In this document: one piece after another, positions 46,337 to 57,155 of the stretch | Position numbering within the stretch: the first letter of the stretch is position 1 | Layout of the letters: every line of letters begins with the position of its first letter | Assembly (NCBI GenBank): GCA_007125845.1 | Contig: SLCK01000035.1 | Coordinates: forward strand, 1 to 64,000 | Direction of reading: 5' to 3' | Source: Gemmatimonadota bacterium | GTDB lineage: Bacteria; Gemmatimonadota; Gemmatimonadetes; Longimicrobiales; Gaopeijiaceae | DNA length: 64,000 nt | Program-made: the position numbers and the translations under genes | Notes under the pieces: model-generated | Seen by the model: the letters and a program-made list of their open reading frames with translations, nothing else | What the model was told of the DNA's origin: nothing | The model's database searches: none

Positions 46337-48757
46337 TCACTGCGACATCCGGGTGCCGGGGTCCGGATAGGTGCCGGCCACCTCGCCCATGGGGCCGCCC
46401 CGAAGGAATCGGCTCTCATTTCCGCGCGAGAAGAGCTGATCCAGGACCTCGTCCATTCGCTCCACGGTCCGGATGGTGAGTTGGTCCCGCACGACTTCGG
46501 GAAGGAGCTCCAACTCCGAACCGTTGCCGGCAGGAACGATGATCGTTTCGATTCCTTCGCGGAGCGCAGCCACTGCCTTCTCCTTGATTCCGCCCACGGG
46601 AAGAATGCGTCCCCGAAGAGTGATCTCGCCGGTCATGGCGACGTCTCTGGGCGTCGGGGCGCCGGTGAGCGCCGAGATGAGCGCCGCAGCAATCGTCACG
46701 CCCGCAGACGGTCCGTCCTTCGGGGTCGCTCCCTCGGGAATGTGGACATGGACGTCCACATCCTGGTGGAAGCGGTGCTGGAGACCCAGTTCGCGATAGC
46801 GGGCCCGAGAAAAGGTGAGGGCGGCCACCGCCGACTCCTTCATGATGTCGCCGAGGGCGCCCGTGAGCTGGATGGCTCCGTTCCCCGGCACCACCGACGC
46901 TTCGACCTCGAGCACCTCACCGCCGGCTGACGTCCACGCCAGGCCGGTGGCGATCCCGATCCGGTCGGCGGCCGAGTCCCTGTGGGGTCGGACGTGTGGA
47001 GGGGGGCCCAGGAGCTCGCGGAGGTGCTCCGCTTCGATGCGGGTTCGGCCCTTCAGCGGAGTCCGTCCCTCCGCGATGCTGCGGGCCGTCTTGCGGGCCA
47101 CCCTGGCGAGAAGGCGATCCAGCTCCCGGACGCCCGCCTCGCGAGTGTAGTCTTCAATGATGCGGACGAGCACCTCTTCGGGGATCGTCACCCTATCGAC
47201 TGAGAGGCCATGGCGCCGAAGCTGTTCCGGCAGGAGGAACCCTCTGGCAATGCTACGCTTCTCACCGTCCAGGTAGCCGGGGATCCGAATGATCTCCATG
47301 CGGTCCCGCAGCGGATCCGGAATCTCGGACAGAGTGTTCGCGGTCGCCACGAAGAGCACCTCGGAGAGATCGAACTCCAACTCGAGATAGAGATCCTGGA
47401 AGGTTCGGTTCTGCTCGGGATCCAACACTTCCAGAAGGGCCGAGGCGGGATCTCCCTGCGCGTCCCTGGCGAGCTTGTCCACCTCGTCCAGCAAGAAGAC
47501 GGGGTTTCGGGTTCCGGCCCTTCGGATGCCCTGAAGGATCCGACCCGGAAGGCTCCCAACGTACGTCCTGCGATGACCCCGGATCTCGGCGTCGTCCCGG
47601 ATCCCTCCGAGAGCGACGCGCACGAACCTTCGGCCGAGCGCCTCCGCGATGCTCCGGCCGAGCGAGGTCTTCCCGACCCCGGGGGCGCCCACGAGGCAGA
47701 GAATCGGGCCCTTCAGCTCCCCCGCGAGCGAGAGGACCGCTATGTGATCCAGGATCCGATCCTTCACCTCCTCCAACCCGAAATGGGCTTCTTCCAGGAC
47801 GGAGCGGGCGCGAGCCACATCCACCTGGTCCGACGTCCGCTCACTCCAGGGCAAGGAGAGGATCCAGTCGAGGTACGTTCGGATCACTCCCGACTCGGGA
47901 GCGGCCGTGCTCAATCGCTTGAGGCGATCGAGCTCTTGTTCCGCCCGATCGCGGGCTGATTGGGGCAGCTCCGCCTCCCGGAGGCGGAGCTGCAGACTCT
48001 CCAGCCCCGCATCGTCATCTCCCAGCTCCCCTTGGATCACCCGGAGCTGTTCCTGGAGATAGTGTCGACGTCGGTCGGCGTCGATCTTTCGACCGAGCTC
48101 CCCTTCCAGCTCCGCCTCGATCTGAAGGACTTCCCGTTCTCGCTCGAGAATCCGTTGGAGGCCCGACCAGTGCTTCTCGAGGGTGCTCGCTTCCAGGAGA
48201 CTCTGTTTCTCCGCCGCCTCCACGATCAGGTGGCCCGCGATCCTGTAGGCGAGCCTGTCGGGTGCGTCCAGCTCGGACAGGGAGTCTCCCAGGTCGGAGG
48301 GGAGGTCGGGATGAAGCTGGACATACTCTCTGAAGGCCCTGAGGGTGCGGCGGAGCATCGCCTTGAGCTCCGGGGGAAGGGGAACGTCCGCCTCGGTGTG
48401 AGGAAGGGACGCGATCTTGGCCCGGAGCGGGCCGGGGCCGGGTTGGAAACGCACGACCTCGACCCGGCTGATGCCCTCGAAGACGACGCGAGCCGTGCCG
48501 TCGTCCAGGGCAGTCGATTGCAGCACCCTGGCCACCGTTCCAATCCGGTGAAGATCCTCCGCGGAGGGCTCGTCTACGTCCGCGTCATGTTGGGATACGA
48601 GAAGGAGGAGGGGGTCATCCCCGGAGCGTTCGGCTTCCTGGAGGGCGGCCAGGGAGCCCGACCGGCCGACCAGGAGGGGGAGGACCATGGAGGGAAAGAA
48701 GACCAGGTCCCGAAGCGGGAGAGTGGGAATGCGGTCTGGGAGAGGCGAGGCGATCAC
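46337..48757 (-). CDS. lon: ATP-dependent protease Lon
   Basis: 806-residue quality-control protease of the LonA type: N-terminal substrate domain (about 10-205), coiled coil with [23 protein letters not shown]+ domain with [17 protein letters not shown] and [13 protein letters not shown], and the protease domain with the Ser-Lys dyad: Ser about 682 in [10 protein letters not shown] and Lys about 724 in [14 protein letters not shown] start at 48757 overlaps the clpX stop; AAGGAGG is only 1 nt from this GTG, so translation probably depends on coupling. Confidence 0.96.
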   Translation of the reverse strand: MIASPLPDRIPTLPLRDLVFFPSMVLPLLVGRSGSLAALQEAERSGDDPLLLLVSQHDADVDEPSAEDLHRIGTVARVLQSTALDDGTARVVFEGISRVEVVRFQPGPGPLRAKIASLPHTEADVPLPPELKAMLRRTLRAFREYVQLHPDLPSDLGDSLSELDAPDRLAYRIAGHLIVEAAEKQSLLEASTLEKHWSGLQRILEREREVLQIEAELEGELGRKIDADRRRHYLQEQLRVIQGELGDDDAGLESLQLRLREAELPQSARDRAEQELDRLKRLSTAAPESGVIRTYLDWILSLPWSERTSDQVDVARARSVLEEAHFGLEEVKDRILDHIAVLSLAGELKGPILCLVGAPGVGKTSLGRSIAEALGRRFVRVALGGIRDDAEIRGHRRTYVGSLPGRILQGIRRAGTRNPVFLLDEVDKLARDAQGDPASALLEVLDPEQNRTFQDLYLELEFDLSEVLFVATANTLSEIPDPLRDRMEIIRIPGYLDGEKRSIARGFLLPEQLRRHGLSVDRVTIPEEVLVRIIEDYTREAGVRELDRLLARVARKTARSIAEGRTPLKGRTRIEAEHLRELLGPPPHVRPHRDSAADRIGIATGLAWTSAGGEVLEVEASVVPGNGAIQLTGALGDIMKESAVAALTFSRARYRELGLQHRFHQDVDVHVHIPEGATPKDGPSAGVTIAAALISALTGAPTPRDVAMTGEITLRGRILPVGGIKEKAVAALREGIETIIVPAGNGSELELLPEVVRDQLTIRTVERMDEVLDQLFSRGNESRFLRGGPMGEVAGTYPDPGTRMSQ

Positions 48758-50028
48758 GCCTCCTTCTGCTGTTTGGGCTCGGCGTGATGGACGAGGAGAG
48801 GGCTCACGCCCTTTTCCACCGACTCGGTCGTCACCACGACTTCGCGAATGTCGTCTCTTGAGGGAAGGTCGAACATGACGTCCCGCATCACACTCTCGAT
48901 GACCGCACGAAGTCCGCGTGCCCCGGTTCCCCGCTTGATTGCCTTCCTCGCGATGGCTTCTACCGCGTCCGGTTCGAAGGTCAGGCCGATGTTCTCCAGC
49001 TCGAGCATCTTCCGGTACTGCTTGATCAAGGCGTTCTTCGGCTCCTGGAGGATCCTGACGAGTGCCTCCTCGTCGAGGTCTTCCAGCGCGACGAGCACCG
49101 GGAGTCGACCCACCAGTTCGGGAATGAGACCGAACCGCTGGAGATCCTCCGGCTCGGCCCGGTGCAGGAGGCGAGCGAGGTCCCTCTCGAGCTCTCCTTC
49201 CAGCCCTTCCTGCCCCACCTCCCCTTCCGCACCCTCGCCCCCGAATCCGATCCGCCGTCTCCCGATCCGGGACTCGACGATCTTGTCCAGCCCGTCGAAC
49301 GCGCCCCCGCAGATGAAGAGGATGTTACGGGTGTCGATCTGGATGTATTCCTGCTGCGGGTGCTTCCTTCCCCCTTGGGGAGGCACCGAGGCCACCGTGC
49401 CCTCGAGGATCTTCAGAAGCGCCTGCTGCACGCCTTCGCCCGAGACGTCCCGGGTGATCGAGGGGTTCTCCGACTTCCTCGACACCTTGTCGAGCTCGTC
49501 GATGTAGATGATCCCGCGTTCGCAGTCGGTGACGTTGTAGTCCGCCGCCTGGAGAAGTCGGACGAGGATGTTCTCCACATCCTCACCCACATAGCCCGCC
49601 TCCGTGAGCGTGGTGGCGTCCGCAATGGTGAAGGGGACGTCGAGGATCCGGGCGAGCGTCTGTGCGAGGAGCGTTTTTCCGACACCGGTCGAGCCCAACA
49701 GGAGAATGTTCGCCTTCTCGACCTCCACATCGTCCAGAACCCCGTGGTGGTTGACTCGCATGTAGTGGTTGTACACGGCGACCGCGAGGGCCCGCTTCGC
49801 GTCTTCCTGCCCGATCACGTACTGATCGAGAGTGTCCTTGATCTCGCGAGGGGCCGGGGTGGCGACGGCGCGCTCGGGAGTCGACTGCTCTTCCTCCTCC
49901 GCGAGGATCTCGTTGCAAAGCGCTACGCATTCGTTGCAGATGTAGACGCTGGGCCCCGAGATGAATTTCCGGACCGAATCCTTCGATTTTCCGCAGAAGC
50001 TGCAGCGCAGGTGCTTGTCAGCCGACAT
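48754..50028 (-). CDS. clpX: ClpXP unfoldase subunit ClpX
   Basis: 424 residues: N-terminal C4 zinc domain (Cys 9, 12, 31, 34), Walker [19 protein letters not shown], pore [11 protein letters not shown], Walker [14 protein letters not shown], the ClpP-binding IGF loop ([10 protein letters not shown]), and the C-terminal RGARGLR-type sensor 2. The region after the IGF loop (about 258-285) is enriched in Glu/Gly. 45 nt downstream of clpP, overlapping lon. Confidence 0.97.
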   Translation of the reverse strand: MSADKHLRCSFCGKSKDSVRKFISGPSVYICNECVALCNEILAEEEEQSTPERAVATPAPREIKDTLDQYVIGQEDAKRALAVAVYNHYMRVNHHGVLDDVEVEKANILLLGSTGVGKTLLAQTLARILDVPFTIADATTLTEAGYVGEDVENILVRLLQAADYNVTDCERGIIYIDELDKVSRKSENPSITRDVSGEGVQQALLKILEGTVASVPPQGGRKHPQQEYIQIDTRNILFICGGAFDGLDKIVESRIGRRRIGFGGEGAEGEVGQEGLEGELERDLARLLHRAEPEDLQRFGLIPELVGRLPVLVALEDLDEEALVRILQEPKNALIKQYRKMLELENIGLTFEPDAVEAIARKAIKRGTGARGLRAVIESVMRDVMFDLPSRDDIREVVVTTESVEKGVSPLLVHHAEPKQQKEA

Positions 50029-50073
50029 GGGCCGTCTCCCGGTCTGTCAACGAAGAGTTTCCGTCCAGTGCGC

Positions 50074-50709
50074 TCATTCCTCCTCGCCGTTCTCTCCCTC
50101 GGCGGAGCGGGGACGGTCGACCTGATCCCGGTTCGACAGCACCCGGTCGATCAGCCCGTATTCCTTGGCTTCTTCGGGACTCATGAAGTAGTCCCGGTCC
50201 ACGTCGTCCGCGATCTTGTCGGTGGTTTGCCCGGTGTGATGCGCGAGAATCGCATTGAGCCGCTCGCGGATCCCCAGGACCTCCTTGGCGGCGATCTCGA
50301 TGTCGGCGGCGGTCCCCTGATATCCCGACGAGGGCTGGTGGATCAGGATCCGGGAGTTCGGCAGGGCGCTCCGTTTCCCTGCTGCGCCCCCCGCCAGAAG
50401 GACCGCTCCCATGGAAGCCGCCATTCCCACGCAGAAGGTGGACACCGGGGCCCGGAGGTGCTGCATCGTGTCGTAGATGGCCAGCCCCGCGTAAACACTT
50501 CCGCCCGGGGAGTTGATGTACAGATAAATATCCCGCTCCGGGTCGTCGGCGTCCAGAAAGAGGAGCTGGGCCACGATCGTGTTGGCCACCATGTCGTCGA
50601 CGGCGCTCCCCAGGAAGACGATCCGGTCCATGAGGAGCCGCGAGAAGATGTCGTAGCTGCGCTCGCCTCGGCTCGTGCGTTCGATGACGTACGGGGGGTA
50701 AATCGGCAT
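50074..50709 (-). CDS. clpP: ATP-dependent Clp protease proteolytic subunit ClpP
   Basis: A 211-residue serine protease that forms the ClpXP chamber. The triad is Ser 99 ([11 protein letters not shown]), His 124 ([11 protein letters not shown]) and Asp 173 ([18 protein letters not shown]). N-terminal propeptide is short. C-terminal tail is unusually acidic (AEGENGEEE). Between tig (50 nt) and clpX (45 nt). Confidence 0.97.
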   Translation of the reverse strand: MPIYPPYVIERTSRGERSYDIFSRLLMDRIVFLGSAVDDMVANTIVAQLLFLDADDPERDIYLYINSPGGSVYAGLAIYDTMQHLRAPVSTFCVGMAASMGAVLLAGGAAGKRSALPNSRILIHQPSSGYQGTAADIEIAAKEVLGIRERLNAILAHHTGQTTDKIADDVDRDYFMSPEEAKEYGLIDRVLSNRDQVDRPRSAEGENGEEE

Positions 50710-50759
50710 GGAGTTTCGTCCGGTGTTGACGCGAATCGTGATTCAATCGACGGCCAGGA

Positions 50760-52022
50760 TCACTCCGGGTCGTCGATGGTGGACTGTTCCTTGAGGAATC
50801 CGAAGACCTTGCGTTCGGTGATCTCCCGTTCGAGTTGTTCGAGCTGCCCCGATCGCTGGAGCCGACCGTAGACATCGGCCGGATTGGCGTCGCTCCGTTC
50901 GGCGATCTCTTCGATTCTGGCGTCGATTTCATCCTCGGTGGCTTTGAGCCCGTGCTCTTCGGCCATCCGTTCGACTACGAGGAATCGCTTGACTCCCTGG
51001 ACGGCTCGCGGACGGAGCTGCTCCTTGGCTTCTTTCAGCCTTTCCTCGGTGAGGTCTTCTGGATTTCCGAGCGCCGAGCGGACGTACTGGTCCACCATCG
51101 ACTCGGGGATCTCGAACGGGTTCGCGGCCACCACCTGCTCGAGGAGGGCAGCACGAATACGGGCCTCGCCCTCCCGCTCTGCCTCGGCCTCGAGGTCCTC
51201 ACGGATCCGGGCCCGTAGCTCGTCGACGCTCTCGAAGTTCCCGGCGGAGCGGGCGAATTCGGCATCCAGCTCCGGAAGCTCGAGCTCCTTGCGGCCATCG
51301 AGGTAGATCCGGAGGCGTTGCTCCCGCTCACCCTCGTCTCCTCCGGCTTCGTCGTCTGGGAACGAGACGGTGAACTCTCCGGACTCCCCTACTTCGAGGC
51401 TTCGGATCGCCTCCTCGACGTCGGGGATCGCTTCACCCTTGCCCAGCGTGAACTCGTAGCGACGGGGCTCCCCATCCTCTTCCTCGATCTGCAGGATCCG
51501 AACGGTCACCATGTCGCCTTCACCCGGCTGGCCCTCCTCTACGGGGACCCAGGTGCCCTCCTGCTCACGGACCCGGGCCAGCACCTTGTCGACCTCCTCG
51601 TCGCTCACGGAGACGGCCGAACGGCGAACCTTGAAGCCTCCCACCCGGGCGAGCTCGACCTGGGGCGCCACATCGAAGGAGACTCGGAACGAAAGATCCG
51701 CTTGCGGCTGGTAGTCCACGTCGTGGACCTCGCCTTCGCTGATCGGCTTCAGGGCCCGCTCCTGGAGCACCTCCCGGTATGCCTCGCCGACCACGCGGTC
51801 GAGGAGCTCCTGGTCGAGCGCGGGGCCGAACCGCTTTTCGACGACCGAGCGGGGCACCTTTCCGGAGCGAAACCCGGGCAGGTTCAGTCGGGATGAGAGC
51901 TTCTTCAATGCGACCTGCCGCTCCGCCTCCACCAACTCGGAGGGCACGGTGATGCGGAGTGTACGGCGCCAACGCTCCCCTTCTTCGAGGGAGACCTCGA
52001 GCTTCTCGACATCCATGCTCAT
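50760..52022 (-). CDS. tig: Trigger factor
   Basis: Ribosome-bound chaperone, 420 residues. The N-terminal ribosome-binding domain has the signature GFRSGKVPRSVVEKRFG (about 42-58); a PPIase-like FKBP insert (about 155-245) and a helical C-terminal domain follow. The ATG at 52022 has GGA about seven nt upstream; a longer frame toward 52277 would run through the tRNA-Leu gene and is excluded. First of the tig-clpP-clpX-lon-engB run. Confidence 0.95.
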   Translation of the reverse strand: MSMDVEKLEVSLEEGERWRRTLRITVPSELVEAERQVALKKLSSRLNLPGFRSGKVPRSVVEKRFGPALDQELLDRVVGEAYREVLQERALKPISEGEVHDVDYQPQADLSFRVSFDVAPQVELARVGGFKVRRSAVSVSDEEVDKVLARVREQEGTWVPVEEGQPGEGDMVTVRILQIEEEDGEPRRYEFTLGKGEAIPDVEEAIRSLEVGESGEFTVSFPDDEAGGDEGEREQRLRIYLDGRKELELPELDAEFARSAGNFESVDELRARIREDLEAEAEREGEARIRAALLEQVVAANPFEIPESMVDQYVRSALGNPEDLTEERLKEAKEQLRPRAVQGVKRFLVVERMAEEHGLKATEDEIDARIEEIAERSDANPADVYGRLQRSGQLEQLEREITERKVFGFLKEQSTIDDPE

Positions 52023-52056
52023 GAATCGTCCGTCATCGTCTTGAGACACAGGAGAG

Positions 52057-52139
52057 TGCGAAAGGGGGGACTCGAACCCCCACGGCCAAGGGCCACGAGA
52101 TCCTAAGTCTCGCGCGTCTACCAGTTCCGCCACTTTCGC
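52057..52139 (-). tRNA. tRNA-Leu, anticodon UAG
   Basis: An 83-nt class II tRNA read on the minus strand. The acceptor GCGAAAG pairs with CTTTCGC; the anticodon stem CGAGA/TCTCG encloses the loop CTTAGGA, anticodon TAG at 52105-52103. A variable arm (GGCCCTTGGCC-like) and T arm GGGGGTTCGAGTCCCCC are clear, as expected for leucine. The 3' CCA is not encoded (A then CTC follows the acceptor). It decodes CUA and possibly other CUN codons. Confidence 0.96.
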
Positions 52140-52258
52140 GCCTCGGCCCGAATGGGCTGGATCCGCCGCGAAAAGATAACCGTGGCCGGAGACGCCATCA
52201 ACGAACGGGGGGGCGACCGAGCTGGTGTAGCTCCGTGGACGCCCGCCAGACGCACGAA

Positions 52259-52290
52259 GACCCGCGGACGGTTCCAATCGCCCGCGGGTC
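52259..52290 (-). terminator. Hairpin between htrA and tRNA-Leu
   Basis: Perfect 9-bp arms GACCCGCGG (52259-52267) and CCGCGGGTC (52282-52290) around a 14-nt loop, starting about 60 nt after the htrA stop. No T-tract on either strand. Plausible transcript end for htrA. The rest of 52140-52350 holds nothing else I recognise. Confidence 0.45.
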
Positions 52291-52350
52291 CTCGACTCCT
52301 GTCAAACGGGGAATGCTCCCCCTTCCTCACCTCGATCGACCGGCCACGGA

Positions 52351-53913
52351 TCAGCCGGGAATCCGGAGGTTCACCACTCGCGAGGAGCCGTCGGGACGCT
52401 CGAGCCGAAGCGACACCACATCTCCGGGCTCGGTCTCCGCGAGCACCCGCTCCACGTCTTCCACGGCCGAGATGTCCTCCCGATTGATGGATCGGAGCAG
52501 CTCACCTCGCTGCACGCCCCTTCGACCGGCCGGCCCCGCGGGGCTCACCTCCTGGATCACGACTCCGCCCACGGTGTCGTATCCGAGCTGCTCGGCGGTG
52601 GATTCGTCGAGGGGGGCGACCTCGATTCCGATCTGGTCCTCTACCCGGCTGCGGGGCTGCGTAGCCTGGGCGGTTCTCGGGCCGAGGTCGGCCTCTCCGA
52701 GGCGAACCGTGATCTCACGCGGATCTCCGTTCCGATAGAGCCGAACGCGTACCTGGTCGCCCGGCCGCTTCTGGGCGATCAGGAGCTGGAGCTGTCCCGG
52801 GCGCTCCACCTCGACGTCGTCGATGGCCACGATCACGTCCTCCTGCTGGATGCCGGCGTCCGCCGCGGGGCCGTCGGCGGGAACGTTCTGGACGAGGACT
52901 CCCATCGTCCGGGGAAGCCCGTAGTATTCAGCGTCTACCGATTCGACGCCCTGCATCTCGATGCCGAGGTAGGCTCGACGGACTTCTCCGAACTCGACCA
53001 GATCCTCCATGATTCGCTTGGCGAGATCGACGGGGATCGCAAAGCCGTAGCCCTGGAAGAATCCGGTGCGCGACGCGATTGCCGAATTGATCCCGATCAC
53101 CTGTCCGGACGTGTTCACGAGCGGACCACCGGAGTTGCCCGGGTTGATGACCGCGTCGGTCTGGATGAAGTCCTCGATCGCAAAGCCCGCCACTTCCTGC
53201 CACCCCTCCTGGCGCATGAGCTCTCCCTGGATGAGCTGAAGGGGCCGCCCGATCGCGCTGATGATACCGGCGGTCACCGTATAGTCGAGCGACGAGCTGC
53301 CTCCGCCGAGTCCGGGATTGCCCACGGCGAGCACCCACTCACCCACCCGCAGATCCGCCGAGGTTCCCAGACTGAGCGTCGGGAGGTCGTTCTCCGAGAT
53401 CTTTATGACAGCCAGGTCGGTCGTCGGGTCGGTTCCCACGAGCTCGGCGGTGTACTCGCGCCGGTCGGGCAGAAAGACCCTGATCCGGGTGGCGTCGGCG
53501 ACCACGTGGTCGTTCGTGAGGATGTAACCGTCCGAGCTGACGACGAACCCGCTTCCCCCCGCCGTCTGCGGTGGCGCCTCACGCCCTTGATCTTCGGGGT
53601 CCGGCATGTCGAAGAACCGTCGAAACTCCTCGGGCATCGGGAACGGGTCCTGTCCCCTCGATGCGACCGACCTCGGGCGTTCGGTCTCGATACGGACGAC
53701 CGCAGGGGTCACCGCTTCCGAGATGGCCGTGAAGGCCTGACTCAGCTCGACCGCAGGACGGACGACATCCTCCGCGACCTGGGGGGTCTCGGTGATATCG
53801 GGGAAGGGGGGAGGGGCGGTCCAACCGAGGGCGGAGGCTCCGGCTGCTCCCACGGCGAAGGCGCTGAGGGTGTAGATGAGGACGCGGGTCTTGGCCTTGA
53901 GGGGGTCGAACAT
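52351..53913 (-). CDS. htrA: Periplasmic serine protease HtrA/DegP
   Basis: A 520-residue envelope protease and chaperone with an N-terminal helix (about 10-30) serving as anchor or signal. Trypsin-like domain with triad His in ILTNDHVVADA, Asp in GTDPTTDLAVIKI and Ser in VINPGNSGGPLVN; two PDZ domains follow (about 315-410 and 425-515). A loop between Asp and Ser (SAIGRPLQLIQGELMRQEG) is longer than usual, as in DegP LA-type insertions. Alone between dnaK and the tRNA. Confidence 0.95.
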   Translation of the reverse strand: MFDPLKAKTRVLIYTLSAFAVGAAGASALGWTAPPPFPDITETPQVAEDVVRPAVELSQAFTAISEAVTPAVVRIETERPRSVASRGQDPFPMPEEFRRFFDMPDPEDQGREAPPQTAGGSGFVVSSDGYILTNDHVVADATRIRVFLPDRREYTAELVGTDPTTDLAVIKISENDLPTLSLGTSADLRVGEWVLAVGNPGLGGGSSSLDYTVTAGIISAIGRPLQLIQGELMRQEGWQEVAGFAIEDFIQTDAVINPGNSGGPLVNTSGQVIGINSAIASRTGFFQGYGFAIPVDLAKRIMEDLVEFGEVRRAYLGIEMQGVESVDAEYYGLPRTMGVLVQNVPADGPAADAGIQQEDVIVAIDDVEVERPGQLQLLIAQKRPGDQVRVRLYRNGDPREITVRLGEADLGPRTAQATQPRSRVEDQIGIEVAPLDESTAEQLGYDTVGGVVIQEVSPAGPAGRRGVQRGELLRSINREDISAVEDVERVLAETEPGDVVSLRLERPDGSSRVVNLRIPG

Positions 53914-54115
53914 GGCTTTCGATTCCTGTTTCAGCGCGTGATGCAGAGGGCGGCGATTCGCTCGGTTTCACCTCGAGCCCCGCGGGACCCGAGACTCACG
54001 AGAGAAGACGACGACGCGGTGAGGGCCGGTGCCACGAGCGCACCGGATCCCCCACCGCGCGTTTCTACACGCCCCGGGTATGCGGGATCCCCCCGGGACG
54101 AAGCGATCAGCCTCT

Positions 54116-56056
54116 TCAGTTCTTCTCGTCGTCGACGATCTCGTAATCGGCCTCGACCACGTCCTCGTCGTCCATCTCCTCGGGTTCACCGTCCATGCGA
54201 GCTCCGGCACGGGACGGGTCGGCTTCGGCCTCCGCGCCTGCGCCGGATTCCGCCTGGGCCTGGTAGACCTGCTGGCCCGCTGCGCTGAAGGCCTGCATGA
54301 GCTCGTCGCGCGCCGTGTTCATCTTTGCGGCGTCATCGGACTTGAGCGCCTCCTTGCCGGCCTCGGCGGCCTTGTCGAGCCGATCCTTCTCGGCCTCTCC
54401 CAGCTGTTCTCCCCACTCCGCGGAGTCCTTCTCCACCTGGTAGATCAGCGAATCGAGCGTGTTGCGGGCTTCGACCTTTTCTCGCCGCTCCTTGTCCTCC
54501 GAGGCGTGCGCCTCGGCATCGGACACCATTCGATCGATCTCCTCTTCGCTCAGGCCGGAGGAGGCCTCGATACGGATCTTCTGCTCCTTCCCGGTCGCTC
54601 GGTCCTTGGCGGATACGTGGAGGATGCCGTTGGCGTCAATGTCGAAGGTGACCTCGACCTGGGGCATGCCCCTCGGAGCCGGCGGGATTCCAGTGAGCTG
54701 GAACTTGCCGATGGTCTTGTTGTGCGTGGCCATCTCCCGTTCGCCCTGGAGAACGTGGATTTCCACCGTGGTCTGATTGTCCTCCGCAGTCGAGAAGACT
54801 TCGGTCTTCTTGGTGGGGATCGTGGTGTTCCGCTCGATCAGCTTCGTCATCACTCCCCCGAGCGTCTCGATCCCGAGCGAGAGGGGAATGACGTCGAGCA
54901 GGAGGACATCCTTCACGTCGCCGGCCAGCACCCCGCCCTGAATGGCGGCTCCGATGGCTACGACCTCGTCCGGGTTCACGCCCTTGTGGGGATCCTTTCC
55001 GAAGAACTCCTTCACGATCTCCTGGATCTTGGGGATCCGCGTGGACCCCCCCACCAGAATGACCTCGTCCACCTCGGAGGGATCGAGACCCGCGTCCTTC
55101 AGTGCGGTCTTCATCGGCGGGAGCGTCCGCTGGATCAGATCCTCGACGAGCTGTTCGAACTTCGCGCGCGACAACGTGATGTTCAGGTGCTTCGGTCCCT
55201 CCTGGGTCGCGGTGATGAAGGGGAGGTTGATGTCGGTCTGCATGGTCGAGGACAGCTCCATCTTGGCCTTTTCCGCAGCCTCCTTGAGCCGCTGGAGGGC
55301 CATCGCGTCCTTCGAGAGATCGATCCCCTGGTCCTTCCGGAACTCCTCCACCAGCCAGTCGATGATGCGCTGATCGAAGTCGTCCCCACCGAGATGCGTG
55401 TCCCCATTGGTGGCCTTCACCTCGAAGACCCCGTCGCCCAACTCGAGGACCGAGATGTCGTAGGTGCCTCCGCCCAGGTCGAAGACGGCGATCTTCTCAT
55501 CCTTTTTCTTGTCGAGCCCGTACGCGAGCGCCGCAGCGGTGGGTTCATTGATGATCCGGAGCACTTCGAGCCCGGCGATCCGACCCGCGTCCTTGGTGGC
55601 CTGCCGCTGGTTGTCGTTGAAGTACGCGGGGACGGTGACGACCGCTTGTTCTACGGGCTGACCGAGATAGTCCTCCGCGGTCTGCTTCATCTTCTGGAGA
55701 ATCATCGCCGAGATCTCGGGCGGATTGAAAGGCTTGTCGGCGTTCGGAACCTTGACCTGGACGCGACCTTCCTCGCCTGAGACGACTTCGTAGGGAACGA
55801 GCTTGCGCTCCTCTTCGACTTCCCGGTACGCCCGGCCCATGAATCGCTTCACCGAGAAGACGGTGTTTTCCGGGTTCGTGATCGCCTGCCTCCGGGCCAC
55901 CTGCCCCACCAGCCGTTCGCCATCCTTGGTGAAGCCGACGACGGATGGAGTCGTGCGTCCCCCTTCCGAGTTGGGAATCACCACGGGCTCGCCCCCTTCC
56001 ATGACGGAGACCACTGAGTTCGTCGTTCCGAGGTCGATGCCGATCACCTTGCCCAT
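54116..56056 (-). CDS. dnaK: Chaperone DnaK (Hsp70)
   Basis: 646 residues: [17 protein letters not shown] at the N-terminus, [50 protein letters not shown], the EEVD-like acidic tail ([19 protein letters not shown]) and a helical lid before it. The ATG at 56056 has AAGGAG six nt upstream. No grpE or dnaJ next to it and no CIRCE element upstream. The 53914-54115 gap after it holds no recognisable gene. Confidence 0.97.
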   Translation of the reverse strand: MGKVIGIDLGTTNSVVSVMEGGEPVVIPNSEGGRTTPSVVGFTKDGERLVGQVARRQAITNPENTVFSVKRFMGRAYREVEEERKLVPYEVVSGEEGRVQVKVPNADKPFNPPEISAMILQKMKQTAEDYLGQPVEQAVVTVPAYFNDNQRQATKDAGRIAGLEVLRIINEPTAAALAYGLDKKKDEKIAVFDLGGGTYDISVLELGDGVFEVKATNGDTHLGGDDFDQRIIDWLVEEFRKDQGIDLSKDAMALQRLKEAAEKAKMELSSTMQTDINLPFITATQEGPKHLNITLSRAKFEQLVEDLIQRTLPPMKTALKDAGLDPSEVDEVILVGGSTRIPKIQEIVKEFFGKDPHKGVNPDEVVAIGAAIQGGVLAGDVKDVLLLDVIPLSLGIETLGGVMTKLIERNTTIPTKKTEVFSTAEDNQTTVEIHVLQGEREMATHNKTIGKFQLTGIPPAPRGMPQVEVTFDIDANGILHVSAKDRATGKEQKIRIEASSGLSEEEIDRMVSDAEAHASEDKERREKVEARNTLDSLIYQVEKDSAEWGEQLGEAEKDRLDKAAEAGKEALKSDDAAKMNTARDELMQAFSAAGQQVYQAQAESGAGAEAEADPSRAGARMDGEPEEMDDEDVVEADYEIVDDEKN

Positions 56057-56139
56057 TTGCGCTCCTTATGTCGATTGTGTTCGAAGTCGTTCGCCAGTCG
56101 GTCGAGTCGGGTCGAGCCATTGCTGCCTACGGCCCTCAG

Positions 56140-56155
56140 GCGATCCATAGATCGC
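56140..56155. promoter_or_regulatory. Inverted repeat between dnaK and pnp
   Basis: GCGATC-CATA-GATCGC, perfect 6-nt arms, in the 214-nt divergent region. It is 84 nt upstream of dnaK and 116 nt upstream of pnp. No convincing -35/-10 pair was found around it, so a regulatory role is only possible. Confidence 0.25.
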
Positions 56156-56270
56156 AATCTCCATGCCTGCCCGGGAGGGGAAAATCGCGTCAGATCGGCG
56201 GTCGGGCGGTGCGAGTCGGCCAGGTTGGCAGAACCGAACCGTTGGATGGTCGTTGAGGGAGGGGAGAGAT

Positions 56271-57092
56271 ATGGTGTCCGAGGCCGCCGAGCTTCTTCGC
56301 CACACGTTGGGAGAGGACCACGAGGCCCTGCTCGTGCTGGGCTCCGGGTTGGGGAGCCTGGTCGAACAGGTGGAGGGTGGGGCCGAGTTGCCCTTCGACC
56401 GCATCCCCGGGTTGCCGGGGGCGGGCGTCGCGGGGCACCGCGGACGGTACGTGGCCGGACGCCTGTGGGGGAGGAGGGTCCTGGTCCAGGCTGGACGCCT
56501 GCACCACTACGAGGGCCATGATCCCGGCCTCGTCGTCGCTCCGGTGACGATTGCACGCATGCTCGGCGTGCGCATCGCGATCTACACCAATGCGGCAGGC
56601 GGAATCGACCCACGGCTCGAACCCGGATCCATCATGCTCGTGCGCGACCACCTGGACCTCCAGGGGAGGCGTGCCCCCATGCCCTCCCCGGATTCCGGGC
56701 CACGCCGCGCGTTCGAACCGAGCTCTCCCTACGACCCACGGCTGCAAGCGGTGGCACGGGAGGTGGCCGAGCGCACGGGGCTGCTCCTCGTGTCCGGCAT
56801 CTATGCCGCGGTCCTGGGCCCCAGCTACGAGACTCCGGCCGAGATTCGGGCGCTGCGGGCTGCGGGCGCCGACGCCGTCGGAATGTCGACGGTGCCGGAG
56901 GTTCTCGCCGCCCGGAGGGAGGGGCTTCGCGTCCTCGCGCTCTCCCTGATCACGAACCGAGCCGCCGGACTGGGCGTCGATCGCCTCTCCCACGACGAGG
57001 TCCTCGAGGCAGGGCGCGACGGATCCGGCAAGGTGATCCGGGTGATCGAAGGGGTGCTGGAGCGGATCGATGGGCTTGAGTCGGAGGGCTGA
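56271..57092 (+). CDS. Purine-nucleoside phosphorylase
   Basis: Cleaves purine nucleosides with phosphate in salvage. A 273-residue enzyme of the trimeric PNP/MTAP family: phosphate-site VLGSGLGSL, GRLHHYEGHD, ITIYTNAAGG-type core (IAIYTNAAGGIDP), GPSYETPAEIR, DAVGMSTVPE and the base-binding LITNRAAGLG with Asn. The ATG at 56271 follows GGGGAGAG; an ATG at 56163 would add a tail of no known domain. Converges with thiD. Confidence 0.93.
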   Translation: MVSEAAELLRHTLGEDHEALLVLGSGLGSLVEQVEGGAELPFDRIPGLPGAGVAGHRGRYVAGRLWGRRVLVQAGRLHHYEGHDPGLVVAPVTIARMLGVRIAIYTNAAGGIDPRLEPGSIMLVRDHLDLQGRRAPMPSPDSGPRRAFEPSSPYDPRLQAVAREVAERTGLLLVSGIYAAVLGPSYETPAEIRALRAAGADAVGMSTVPEVLAARREGLRVLALSLITNRAAGLGVDRLSHDEVLEAGRDGSGKVIRVIEGVLERIDGLESEG

Positions 57093-57155
57093 ATCGGGAG
57101 CGCCGTCCGCAGCTCGGGGAGCGGGCCCGCCGTGCGCGCGCGGACCGCTCCGATC

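Noticed and set aside
51973-51986. CTCCCCTTCTTC resembling the repeat core
   Set aside because: It encodes the EEGE segment of trigger factor and does not follow a stop codon; treated as chance.
52023-52277. N-terminal extension of the trigger-factor frame
   Set aside because: It runs through the tRNA-Leu gene; trigger factor begins normally at 52022 or 52016.
56057-56270. CIRCE element (TTAGCACTC-N9-GAGTGCTAA) upstream of dnaK
   Set aside because: Looked for and not present; only an unrelated 6-nt inverted repeat was found.
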